NCBI GenBank assembly: GCA_031761405.1
Contig: JASEVX010000011.1
Span: 42,202,411 to 42,266,410 of the forward strand
DNA from: Serripes groenlandicus
Taxonomy: Eukaryota; Mollusca; Bivalvia; Cardiida; Cardiidae
DNA: 64,000 nucleotides
Direction of reading: 5' to 3'
A program made the translations under genes and the position numbers. Positions 10,530 through 20,383 of the stretch are shown here, piece by piece (within the stretch, counting starts at the first letter, position 1; the number at the start of each line of letters is the position of its first letter). The notes under the pieces were generated by a model, which saw nothing but the letters and a program-made list of their open reading frames with translations, had not been told where the DNA came from and did not search any database.

Positions 10530-10588
10530 AGAAATAATGTTTTCAAAGTCCTCTGCTGCAGATTTGTTGTATGAGGGAAAGGTTTACC
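10530..10588 (+). repeat. Family A right-end fragment
   Basis: TTTTCAAAGTCCTCTGCTGC then AGATTTGTTGTATGAGGG. Confidence 0.6.
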
Positions 10589-10639
10589 TTTGTATGGAGA
10601 TGTGGCCTAAGAGACTAGATACAAATATGCATCATCATT

Positions 10640-10885
10640 AAAGCCACCTCACAAGAAAAGCAACATTATGCACTCTGCATAATATATCGACCCAGATCAG
10701 CCTGCACAGTCTGCGCAGACTATTCCAGGCCGACACATTTTGTCTCAGGGGGATAAAGATATAGAGTAATGATTCCTGAAACAGAAAATCCACAGAAAGC
10801 GAAAAGTGTTGTCCGGGTAATCAAGGCTGATTAGGGGGGTCGATAATATACGCAGAGACCACAATGTTGGTTTTGACGGCTCAAT
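10640..10885. mobile_element. Family B element, worn
   Basis: GCCACCTCACAAGAAAAGCA at left, CACAATGTTGGTTTTGACGG at right, with GACCCAGATCAGCCTG and GGGGGATAAAGATATAGAG inside, as in the 7731 copy. Confidence 0.7.
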
Positions 10886-10968
10886 AACCTGATAGCTTTG
10901 AATTAAAAGATGTGCCACAGATATAAGTGTATGGACCAGAATATCCATTCACTCTCATTAACCATATC

Positions 10969-11170
10969 TTAACCCACTTCCAGATTTATTTGAAGCATTT
11001 GCAGCAGGCGACTTTTAAAACTATTGTTGCAAATGGAGAAATTTCTTCTTTTACCATAATGTCTTCAACTCTTTTCAATAGTTAATCGTTTCATGTATAG
11101 ATATTTGCCATGCTTTTGCCTAAATTATTTTAAAATCCTCTGCTAAAAGTTTGTTCCTATTTGAAACATG
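10969..11170 (+). repeat. Family A, strongly worn
   Basis: AACCCACTTCCAGATTTATT, TTTGCAGCAGGCGAC and TCCTCTGCTAAAAGTTTG. Confidence 0.45.
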
Positions 11171-11365
11171 TTTCTGCAAGGCCTTGTACATCATTGGTTG
11201 TTGTCTAACATTTTAATATATCTGTCAAGTCAATGTGAAAAGGTACAACCTGTCTTTAGCAAACAGTGTAGACACAGATCAGCCTTACGATCTTTGAAGT
11301 TTGATCATGATACTTAATATACATTGATCACAGATCAACTACAAAGACATTTTAGAAGCAGATGT

Positions 11366-11527
11366 TAAACCTTTACCACATACAACAAATCTGCAGTAGA
11401 CGAGTTTATCTTCATATGAAAGAATAACTGACAACGTTGTGGCAAATTGGAGAAATTGCTCATTATGAGCAATTATTTCTTTTACCACAATGTTTCCAAA
11501 AGTCTTCTGCAGATGGGAAAGGATTAA
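11366..11527 (-). mobile_element. Family A, shortened, sharing TTAA with next copy
   Basis: TTAAACCTTTACCACATACA left; GATGGGAAAGGATTAA right. Its final TTAA is the first TTAA of the element at 11524. Confidence 0.75.
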
Positions 11528-11754
11528 CCCTTTCCCACATATGACAATTCTGCAGCAGACGACTTTGAACATATTTTGTCAAATAATGGAAAATCTCTAT
11601 CATTGAATGGATAACCTATGACTAAAAGTGGAAAAACCTTGTGACAAAAGGAGAAATTACACGTTTTGTGCAATTTCTTCTTTTGTTACTATGTTTTCAA
11701 AAAGCTGTCTGCTGCAGTGGCATCAGAAAGCATCTATATGAGGGAAAGGGTTAA
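11524..11754 (-). mobile_element. Family A, complete
   Basis: TTAA both sides; CCCTTTCCCACATA left and TATGAGGGAAAGGG right, so the two ends belong to different subtypes. Confidence 0.88.
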
Positions 11755-12059
11755 CCCTGGCTGTTCAGGCACATCTTTTATCACATCACAGTTCTACACA
11801 TCTCCCAGGTGCAAAAAAAAAATCTCTTATCTTGGACAGGCAAGTTATATGTTTATCCACCTGGATAATTATGTTAAACTCATATACCAATCATATAATG
11901 CTACATGTAGCACATTGCTAACAATAAACAATCATGTGATATTGTCGACTTTTACTCTTTTCTTTATTGTTTGCGAGCCATCAACTCATGACTACTGTCT
12001 GACATACCACAGCCAAAGTATTGACCCTTGATTGGCTTAATGGGTCTGAACGAAGGGAG

Positions 12060-12265
12060 TTAACCTTTTCCCTCCTACGACAATTCTGCTGCAGACGCCT
12101 TTGAACATATTTTGTCAAAAAATAGAAAATCTATAATTGAATGGATAACCTATGACTAAAAGTGGAAAACATTGTGGCAAAAGGAGAAACTGCTTGTTCT
12201 TAGCAATTTCTTCTTTTGTCACAGTGTTTTCAAAAAAGAGGCGTCTATATGAGAGAAAGGGTTAA
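12060..12265 (-). mobile_element. Family A, deletion at one inner repeat
   Basis: TTAACCTTTTCCCTCCTACG left, GAGAGAAAGGGTTAA right; the CTGCTGCAG of one side is missing. Confidence 0.82.
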
Positions 12266-12334
12266 TTAAGGCAACTCTTGAGATCCAGTTTTGGTTTCAT
12301 ACCTTACATATTTTCATCTCGATGTAAATATACG

Positions 12335-12420
12335 GTGTGGGAAGAAAATCACCTTTCTTGTCTACTGCGATATGACCTAAGCTGTTGAAAGCAGCGTCAA
12401 AAACCAAAAAACAAAAAAAA
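12335..12420 (+). repeat. SINE 3'-end fragment
   Basis: GATATGACCTAAGCTGTTGA then AAGCAGCGT and an A-rich tail match the end of the SINE at 45440. Confidence 0.6.
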
Positions 12421-12437
12421 CATTGCCCCATATCAGT

Positions 12438-12500
12438 TTTTAGCTCGAATTTTTGAAGAAAAGGCAAGCTATCCTACTCTCCTCGGCGTTGGCGTTTCAC
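12438..12500 (+). repeat. Family D 5'-end fragment
   Basis: TTTTTAGCTCGAATTTTTGAAG and CGGCGTTGGCG match the first 60 bp or so of the element at 49729. It is cut off before the family A insertion at 12506. Confidence 0.55.
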
Positions 12501-12505
12501 CTTGA

Positions 12506-12722
12506 TTAACCCTTTACCACATATAGACGCTTTCTGACGCCTCTTTTTAAAAAAATAGAGACAAAAGCATTAATTGCTCAAAACGAGCAATTTTTCCTTT
12601 GGTCACAATGTTTTCCACTTTTAGTAATAGGTTATCCATTAAATTATAGAGATTTTCTATTTTTTGACAAAATATGTTCAAAGTGGTCTGCTGCAGAATT
12701 ATAGTATGAGGGAAAAGGTTAA
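12506..12722 (+). mobile_element. Family A, near complete
   Basis: TTAA both sides; the centre GCTCAAAACGAGC is a compensatory variant of GCAC...GTGC. The left inner CTGCAGCAGACG is deleted. Confidence 0.85.
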
Positions 12723-12723
12723 C

Positions 12724-13390
12724 TTTTTAGCTCACCAGAGCACAAAGTGCTCAAGGTGAGTTTTTGTGATTGCCTTTTGTCTGTCATCCGTCGTCAACCT
12801 TTGCGTGTTAACACTCTAGAGGCAACATTTTGCATCCAATCTTCATGAAAGTTTATCAGAACATATATCTCCATCAAATCTAGGCCAAATTCAAAACTGG
12901 GTCCTGTTGGTTCAAAAACTAGGTCACTAGGCCAAATTTAAGATAAATCTTGTTAACACTCTGGAAGCCACATTTTTGGCTTGAGCATGTTGAAACTATG
13001 TCGGAAAATTTGACTAAGTGATATCTAGGCCAAGTTCGAATATGGATCATGTCATGTCAAAAACTAGGTCACTAGGCCAAATTTAAGGGAAATTTGTTAA
13101 TACTGAAGCCACATGTTTGGCTTGAGCATGTTGAAACTTTGTCAGAATATTTGTCTTGATGATATCTAGGGTAAGTTCGGATATGGCTCGGGTCAGGTCA
13201 GCAGCTAAGTCACTAGGCCAAATTTTAGAACAATCTAGTTAACACTATAGAGATCGCTTTTTTGACTTGAGCAGCTTGAAATTTTGTCAGAAAGTTTGTC
13301 TTGATGATATTGCCATTGGCGCTGAAAGAATTATGTCTTAAATAGCCCATTTTCAGGTGAGCGATTCCAGGGCCTCATGGCCCTCTTGTT
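12724..13390 (+). mobile_element. Family C element, near complete
   Basis: It starts TTTTTAGCTCACCAGAGCAC, with GAGCACAAAGTGCTC as the 5' hairpin, and ends CAGGTGAGCGATTCCAGGGC...CTCTTGTT. The interior is about four degenerate units of 130-150 bp, each with CTAGGTCACTAGGCCAAATT. It abuts a family A element on its left (TTAA at 12719) and is 12 bp from the next family C element. Confidence 0.8.
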
Positions 13391-14643
13391 TATATCACCA
13401 CACTTTTTAGCTCACTTGTGCATGAAGTACTCAGGGTGAAAGCTATTATGATCACATTGTGCTCGTCATCCATCATGCGTCATCAACAAGTGCCTTGTTA
13501 ACGCTCTACGGGCTACATTTTGCATCCAATATTAATGAAAGTTTATCAGAAAATTCATCTCCATTAAATATTGGACACGTTCGAAACTGGGCCGTATGAG
13601 GTCAAAAACTAGGTCACTTGGTCAAATTGATGGAAAATCTTGTTAACAATCTGAAGGCCACATTTTTAACTTAATCTTGTTGATTCTTTATCAGAATGTT
13701 TGTCTTGATGGTATGTAGGCCAAGTTCGAATATGGGCCATGTCGTGTCAAAAACAAGGTCACAAGGCCAATTTTATAGAAAATCTTTTTAAAACTCTAAG
13801 AGGCCGCACTTTTTTCTTCAGTAGCTTGAAAATATTTCAGAACGTTTTTCTAAACGATATTTAGGCCAAGTTTGAATATGTGTCATTTTTGGTCAAAAAC
13901 TAGGTCACTAGTTCAAATTGAAGCAAAATCTTGTTAGCACTCTGAAGGCTGCATTTTTGTCTCGCCCACGATAGTGGAGTGAGACATAGCTGTCACTTTT
14001 CCGGCAACGGCGGCGGCCACTTTTACAAATAACTATATCTCGGCAACCCCTGCTGGAATTTTTCTGAAACTTTGTCAGATGTATTGTATGACCTTAGAAC
14101 ATCATTCAACGTCAAAATGTTCAAGGTCAAGGCCATTTTTTGTCAGAACTTGAACTTGGTTAGGTAACTTAACCACAAAACTAAACTTGGTTATATCTCA
14201 GCCACCCCTGGTGGATTTTTTTCTGAAACTATGTCGGATGTATTGTATGGTCATGGGACATCATGCAACGTCAAAATGTTCATGGTCAAGGTCATATTTT
14301 GGCAGAACTTGAACTTGGTTAGGAAACTTAACCTCAAAACTTAACCTTGGTTATATCTCAGCAACCCCTGATTGAATTTTTTTTAAGCTATGTCAGATGT
14401 ATTGTTTGGTCATGGGACATCATTCAACGTCAACATTTTCAAGCTCAATGTCATAATTTGGCAGTACTTGAAAGTTGTTAAGAAACTAAACCTCAAAACT
14501 TGACCTTGGTTATATCTCAGCAGCCCCTGCTAGAATCTTTCTGAAACTATGTCAGGTCAGAGACATATAAACACAGAGATAAGCAACACGATTGCCAATG
14601 CCATACGAAGAACAAAATACTTCAAACGGCGAGCGGGTCAAGC

Positions 14644-14662
14644 CACGTGTTCAAACCACGTG
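14644..14662. promoter_or_regulatory. Paired CACGTG E-boxes near left end of the hAT-like element
   Basis: CACGTG occurs at 14644..14649 and 14657..14662, 13 bp apart, about 90 bp inside the left terminus. This could be a promoter or transposase-site region of the element; function is inferred. Confidence 0.3.
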
Positions 14663-15149
14663 ATCATTACAGTGGCAGCTGAAAATGAGGTGCCATATTT
14701 ATTTTGTTGTGAAAGGAAGCGAGCGGTGGAAAATTGTTTTTACACATCCAGGAAACTAAATAAGGTAAATTGTTTGATAATTATTTATGTTTTTGATATT
14801 AATTAATGCATATGTATAGGAGAAGTATATGGAAAACTTGTTTTAAAAAACTTCTTTGCAAATATTGTGAAGTTCCATATTATGACAGTATTGACACCCA
14901 TTTGTTTATGTTATATTCACAGCGAAGAAATAATATTTTCGGGTTCCTATTTTAGGTCTTACATAGGAAACTTTTGATGGTTGATTTTGTTAACATTGTT
15001 TATCATTTATTTGAAAGCTTTATCAAATTGATGTTGAAACTTGAAAGTGAAAGTACAGATTATACTGATTTGGAATATTGTCTTGCCACCGTCTATCACT
15101 AGAATAAGCAAAAAGACGTGTTAATAAATGACAATTTTCAAATATTCTA

Positions 15150-16830
15150 CTTCAATTTAAACCATTTCGTATTGTCGGAAAGACTTATATCTTTAAACGG
15201 TGTACAGTCTTTTAAAATTGATAATTCAAAACATAGGTGTTATGAATAAGATTTCTCTGATTTTACTTATAAACTGCACTGATTTTGAGAGCGCCTCCTT
15301 TTTTTAAATTGGTAAAAATGAGTGATTTCAAATTTCTTTTGTCAATTTGAATTAATCCATCCTGTCTGGAAGACTTATATCTTTGAAACGGTGTACACTT
15401 TTTATAAATTGATAATGCGAAACATAGGTGTTAGGACTAAGATTTCTCTGATTTTACATATCAACTGCACTGATTTTGAGAGCGCCTCCTTTTGTAAAAT
15501 TGGTGAAAATGGGTGATTTCAATTTTTGTTGTCAATTTGAATTAATCCATCTTGTCAGGAAGACATATCTTTGTAACGGTGTACCATTTTTTAAAATTAA
15601 TAAATCGAAACAAAGTTGTTATGACTAAGATTTCTCTGATTTTACTTATCAACTGCACTAATTTTGAGGACGCCTCCTTTTTTTAAATTGGTCAAAATGA
15701 GTGATTTCAATTTTCTTTTGTCAATTTGAATTAATCCATTCTGTCAAGAAGACTTATATCTTTGAAACGGTGTACACTTTTTTTAAATTGATAATGCGAA
15801 ACATAGGTGTTAGGACTAAGATTTCTCTGATTTTACATATCAACTGCACTGATTTTGAGAGCGCCTCCTTTTGTAAAATTGGTGAAAATGGGTGATTTCA
15901 ATTTTTGTTGTCAATTTGAATTAATCCGTCTTGTCAGGAAGACTTATATCTTTGTAACGGTGTACCATTTTTTAAAATTGATAAATTGTAACAAAGTTGT
16001 TATGACTAAGATTTCTCTGATTTTACTTATCAACTGCACTAATTTTGAGGACGCCTCCTTTTTTTAAATTGGTAAAAATGAGTGATTTCAATTTTCTTTT
16101 GTTAATTTGAATTAATCCATCCTGTCAGGAAGACTTATATCTTTGAAACGGTGTACACTTTTTTTAAATTGATAATGCGAAACATAGGTGTTAGGACTTA
16201 GATTTCTCTGATTTTACATATCAACTGCACTGATTTTGAGAGCGCCTCCTTTTGTAAAATTGGTGAAAATGAGTGATTTCGATTGTTTTTGTCAATTTGA
16301 ATTATTCCGTCTTGTCAGGAAGACTTATATATTTAAAACGGTGTACACTTTTTTTAAATTGATTATGCGAAACATAGGTGTTATTACTAAGATTTCTCTG
16401 ATTTTACTTATTAAATGCACTGTTTTTGAGAGCGCCTCCTTTTTTAAATTGGTCAAAATGAGTGATTTTAATTGTTTATTTTCAATTTGAATTAATCCGT
16501 ATTGTCAGGAAGACTTATGTCTTTAAAACGGTGTACAATTTTTTTAAATTGATAATGCGAAACATAGGTGTTATGACTAAGATTTCTCTGATTTTTATTA
16601 TCAAATGCACTGTTTTTGAGAGCGCCTCTTTTTTTAAATTGGTCGAAATGAGTAATTTCAATTGTTTCTTGTCAATTTGAATTAATCCGTCTTGTCAGGA
16701 AGACATATCTTTAAAACGGTGTACACATTTTTCAAATTTATAATGGGGAACATAGGTTTTATGACAAAGATATCACTGATATTCTTTATCAAATGCTCTG
16801 TTTTTAACAGCGCCTCCTTTTTGAAATTTA
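15150..16830. repeat. 190-bp satellite, about nine tandem units
   Basis: The landmark GAGCGCCTCC (or GAGGACGCC) recurs at 15291, 15482, 15670, 15861, 16051, 16242, 16432, 16622 and 16810, a spacing of 188-191 bp. Alternate units share private variants: those at 15482, 15861 and 16242 carry TACATATC and TTTTGTAAAATTGG, while 15670 and 16051 carry GAGGACGCC. The middle of the array is therefore a 380-bp dimer. Open frames through it are by-products of periodicity. Confidence 0.9.
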
Positions 16831-17151
16831 AATTTTGTGAGCGACATTTTTGTTTTGATGTGAAAAGACATGTTAATAGATTAGTGGAATAGAAATAGTT
16901 TCAGCTCTTCTATGACAATATTATTCCTAAGATATATCTAACTTATTGATAAGTGTCCTGGTTTGGTGAATTACATAAATCAGTGATTTACTTATTATGC
17001 ATTCTCTTAATGTTGAATGTTTTGTCTCCAGAGTAGCTAAAAAAAATCTCTATAAATAAAAGTATAATAATATAAAAGAATTGTGGCTAAAGTAAAGGAC
17101 AAATTGTTCATTATAATATGATACGGTTTAATTGATACAACTTGTTTCCAG

Positions 17152-17297
17152 ATGGTAAGCAGGTGTCAGGTGGTGACATACCGACGATAGTACCAGATGT
17201 GATGTTTGATTTGACATGTACACAGAAACACCAGTATCTTTCAATTAAATTTCAGTTCAAAGGAGTCAACTGTTTTTTAAAGACCCTTTACACTTAA
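17152..17297 (+). other. Exon-like open segment inside the hAT-like element
   Basis: After an acceptor-like TTGTTTCCAG (17151) an open stretch reads GKQVSGGDIPTIVPDVMFDL then TCTQKHQYLSIKFQFKGV, ending at TAA 17295. I do not recognise it. It could be a fragment of captured host sequence or of a transposase-associated gene, or chance. Confidence 0.2.
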
Positions 17298-17365
17298 CCA
17301 CTCTAATTGACAATTGATGTAACCCTTTCTTACCAAAACGGTAAAGCGCATAAATCAAAATGTCT

Positions 17366-17545
17366 TCTTTTAACGTTTCCCATAATCTGCAGCAAACGAC
17401 TTTTGAAAACAAGCATTATCTCTTTTTGCAACAAAGTTTTCAAATGATTTCAGTAATTGATCCTTCATGTATTGAGGTTTTCTTAATGTGTTCAAAGCCG
17501 TCTGCTGCAATTTTTGTTTGCATCTGGGAAAGGGATAAGAAAGGG
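17366..17545 (-). repeat. Family A, worn, inside the hAT-like element
   Basis: ATAATCTGCAGCAAACGAC, GTCTGCTGCAATTTTTG and CTGGGAAAGGGATAAG. Confidence 0.6.
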
Positions 17546-17634
17546 TTAAAACAGTATTGCACAATTCGAACACATATAATTAGTGGCAGATGACTTTAAA
17601 ATATGAAATATTTAATTGTAAATTATATTTTCAG

Positions 17635-17817
17635 ACTAAGACTAGAGCCCCAAAAAAGAGAAGAATCGTGATTTGTCTCCCCCGAAAACTATTTTGGAAA
17701 AAAAAGACCTCTATAGAAACAGTGAAAACATCAAATTTACTCAATTACGTTACAGAGCTGCTGAAGGTGTCGTTATTGATAAACAATTACCATCGAGAAA
17801 TTAACAAATTGATATAA
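17635..17817 (+). other. Exon-like open segment, basic, inside the hAT-like element
   Basis: It follows TTATATTTTCAG. About 60 residues begin TKTRAPKKRRIVICLPRK, with a nuclear-localisation-like KKRR, and end at TAA. No family is recognised. Together with 17152..17297 it might form the 3' end of one spliced gene, but a family A copy lies between them and the phase is unproven. Confidence 0.2.
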
Positions 17818-18321
17818 GCTTTATGAATTTATCCCAAACAATTTGCAAACTACGTGTTTTAAGTTGGTCTTGTATCCGATATTATTCATTGTTTTAACAT
17901 ATATCTAAAGAATTTATTCATAAACCAGTTGTTGGGACATTCATTAAATGGATTAACTTGTATTATATTATTATATAAAGCAGAATTTCTTGCAATGTTG
18001 TCAGAGTGATCTATGGAAATAAATTGATATGTATGTGAAACACGAGTTTTTTTGTATGTTTATCCGGGAAGAGTTATACTCCAAATGAGAGGTAATTAAA
18101 ATTCCACAGATGGAAGAAATGTATTGATGACTAATTAGGTAATAACTGTGAAACATTTTTCACAAGCAATGGGCCCTTTTATAATGGAAAGGTGTGAAAA
18201 CATTTACTCTCTGTCAACTTCTAATTAACAAATTTATCTCTAACAATTAAACAAAGTATAGGGGTAGTTGGCCACAATCATGTAAATATGTGAAAACACA
18301 TACTCTCTGTCAACTTCTCAT

Positions 18322-18490
18322 TATCCTGCCCCACAATCAACGAATCTGCAGCAGACGACTTTGAATATATTAATAAAAGATAGTATGATTATTGAAATCA
18401 GAGTTGCAAAAGGAGAAATTGTTTATTATGAGTAATTTCTCCTTGTGCCACAATTATTTCGAAAGGCGTATTTAAGTGGGAAATTATGTC
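18322..18490 (-). repeat. Family A, worn, inside the hAT-like element
   Basis: CGAATCTGCAGCAGACGACT, TTTATTATGAGTAATTTC; the right part is eroded. Confidence 0.6.
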
Positions 18491-18589
18491 AAACCGGAAA
18501 TGTAATTAAATAAATAGGGCCTTTGAATTGACATAAACGACATAGACATGTACACCATACAATATTGGTTATTCATTTATTAAAACAAA

Positions 18590-18690
18590 ACCTCGATGAG
18601 TCGCATTGATGCTTGCAAAATCGTTGTAATGCCGAGTATGATAGTCGCATTGATGCTTGCAAAATCGTTGTAATGCCGAGTATGATGGTA
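18590..18690. repeat. 46-bp unit, two copies, in the hAT-like element
   Basis: AGTCGCATTGATGCTTGCAA followed by AATCGTTGTAATGCCGAG is present twice, virtually identical. Confidence 0.9.
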
Positions 18691-20383
18691 ATAAAAAAAA
18701 GAACAGTAGAAGGGTAACATCCCCTTTCATCTACAGTTTTTTTAATTAGCGTGTTAGCAACGTCTGTCTCATTAATCTAAGTGTAGACGAAATGGGAGAA
18801 AGTGCAAAAAGTTTAGGCAAAATTGGATTAGACGAAATGGGCATAAACCAGTAGAAGCTGAGTTTATATGTCTCTGCGGTCCCTAAACATAACGTTGAAC
18901 AGTAGATGTTTACAAGTAATGGTGTATTTGTTCTCGTATTCCATTATTAAACTACCAAAGATAAGTAAATAAATATTGACGGATCAACAGACATATAACT
19001 AGTATTTTTTGTGGGACAAATAAGACTTCGCTTAGAATTCAGGGTATTAATTGTATACAACCTACGAAGTAAAACAAGTATTCCGAGTGAATAATCGGGG
19101 TCGTCAGACGCTTTTCATTTTCTATAAAGCGCTTGCAATACACGGATCATATTACGCAATATTATCGATTTTTTTTTTTTGGCTATACCCGTTCACTGAA
19201 TCGTGATTTTGCTTGAAAATCCAGTGTCGCTTATCTCTGTGTTTATATGTCTCTGGTCAGGTGTATTGTTTGGTCATGGAACATCATTCAATGTCAAAAT
19301 TGTTAAGGTCAATGTCATAATTTGCCTTAATTTGGAATAATCTTCTGAACACTCTAGAAGTTTCTTTCTTCATTCAATCTTCAAGAAATTAAATCAATAG
19401 ATTTCTTTTCATTAAATCCAGGTCACGTTCACAAATAGGTCATGAGGGGTCAAAAACTATGTCACGAGGTCAAATGTTAAAATAACCTTGTAAAATCACA
19501 TTTTTTATTTAATCTTCATGAAAGGTTATTATATCACATTTTGGTCGAGTTAAAAACTAGGTAATGGGGTAGGTCAAACACTAGGTCACTAGGTAAAATT
19601 TCCTAGAAGGGCGAGACACCCTCAGCCCGAAGTCTTGTTTATTTCAGCAGTTTGAGACTTTGTCATGTGTTTGGAATTAGAAATCTCATTGCATAACTCA
19701 GGTGAGCGATCTAGGGCCATCATGGCCCTCTTGTTTTCAAAACCTTTACAGATATGGCCTTTAAAGATACAATACTTATTTACCATCACTACCTCCATCA
19801 ACAGACAATAAGTACATAACTCTGTGAAGGTTTTTGTCAAAATAATGGCCCTTTTACGACTTTGAAATTACATTGAACCTAGGTAAAATCCTTGAATTAT
19901 TGACTGAACCCTTTAGGATATTGCTGTGAAACTTTGAATAATTGTTTACCATCATGAACCCCCGCCCCCATCTGTAGACAAGAGAAGATAACTCCCTCAA
20001 TGATTTTTGTTTAGCCATTTACTGATATTTTCTTTAGTTATTGGCAAGCACGCTGTCTTGTGGACAGCTTTTATTTCAGTAAAAAGATCTGGACAAATAA
20101 ATATAACGGATGGCCCAATTAATTAAGAAGATTCTTGCATATACTCGTATCATATATAGGCCTTCCTATTTTGGTAAATTGTGCCGATACTTTGTACTAT
20201 TTCAAAATGGGCTTAATGTTATAATTAAAACTAATCGAGTTCATTCAAGAACGGATATTGGAACACGTTTCCGCAATAAGCTAGTGGGCTCAACTGACAA
20301 TGGCCAATGGCGATATTTCCAAAATTACTTATGGGAAAACTTATGTATGAAGTAGCCATGGCTAGCGAGGAACCAGTAATGTT

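Larger units (their letters stand above)
14558..19255. mobile_element. 4.7-kb hAT-like DNA element with perfect 27-bp inverted ends, carrying a satellite array
   Basis: The left end reads CAGAGACATATAAACACAGA and continues to GATAAGC; the right end is its exact inverted complement finishing at 19255. The match extends a few more bases with one mismatch. It is flanked on both sides by GTCAGGT (14551..14557 and 19256..19262). The CAGAG start and a 7-8-bp duplication resemble hAT elements. Inside are a paired E-box near the left end, about nine 190-bp satellite units, and two open exon-like segments. No transposase domain could be recognised. The element interrupts a family D repeat. Termini and duplication are seen; the superfamily is inferred. 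Confidence 0.75.
13960..19639 (+). mobile_element. Family D2 element (GTCTCGCCC type), itself split by the hAT-like element
   Basis: It begins TGTCTCGCCCACGATAGTGG with GTGAGAC forming a 5' hairpin, and ends GGGCGAGACACC...GTCTTGTT. Own sequence is 13960..14557 and 19263..19639. Internal repeats of about 150 bp contain GGTTATATCTCAGC and ATGTATTGT.GGTCATGGGA. Its insertion point is inside the family C unit, after GCATTTTT. Confidence 0.7.
13403..19735 (+). mobile_element. Family C element (CTCACC type), interrupted by two nested insertions
   Basis: It begins TTTTTAGCTCACTTGTG and ends CAGGTGAGCGATC...GGGCCATCATGGCCC then TCTTGTT. Own sequence is 13403..13959 and about 19640..19735; everything between is inserted. 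Internal units of about 150 bp carry AAACTAGGTCACTAG and TTGAAACTTTGTCAG. GCTCACC at the start is complementary to the GGTGAGC near the end, and a GC-rich hairpin precedes CTTGTT. Confidence 0.75.

Noticed and set aside
14549..14806. 85-codon frame starting at the left end of the hAT-like element
   Set aside because: Its ATG lies in the flanking repeat, outside the element; no domain recognised and it does not join in phase to the later open segments.
15322..16890. Repeated frames with CQFELI...KTYIFETVY
   Set aside because: They follow the 190-bp satellite; the frame is interrupted at almost every unit.
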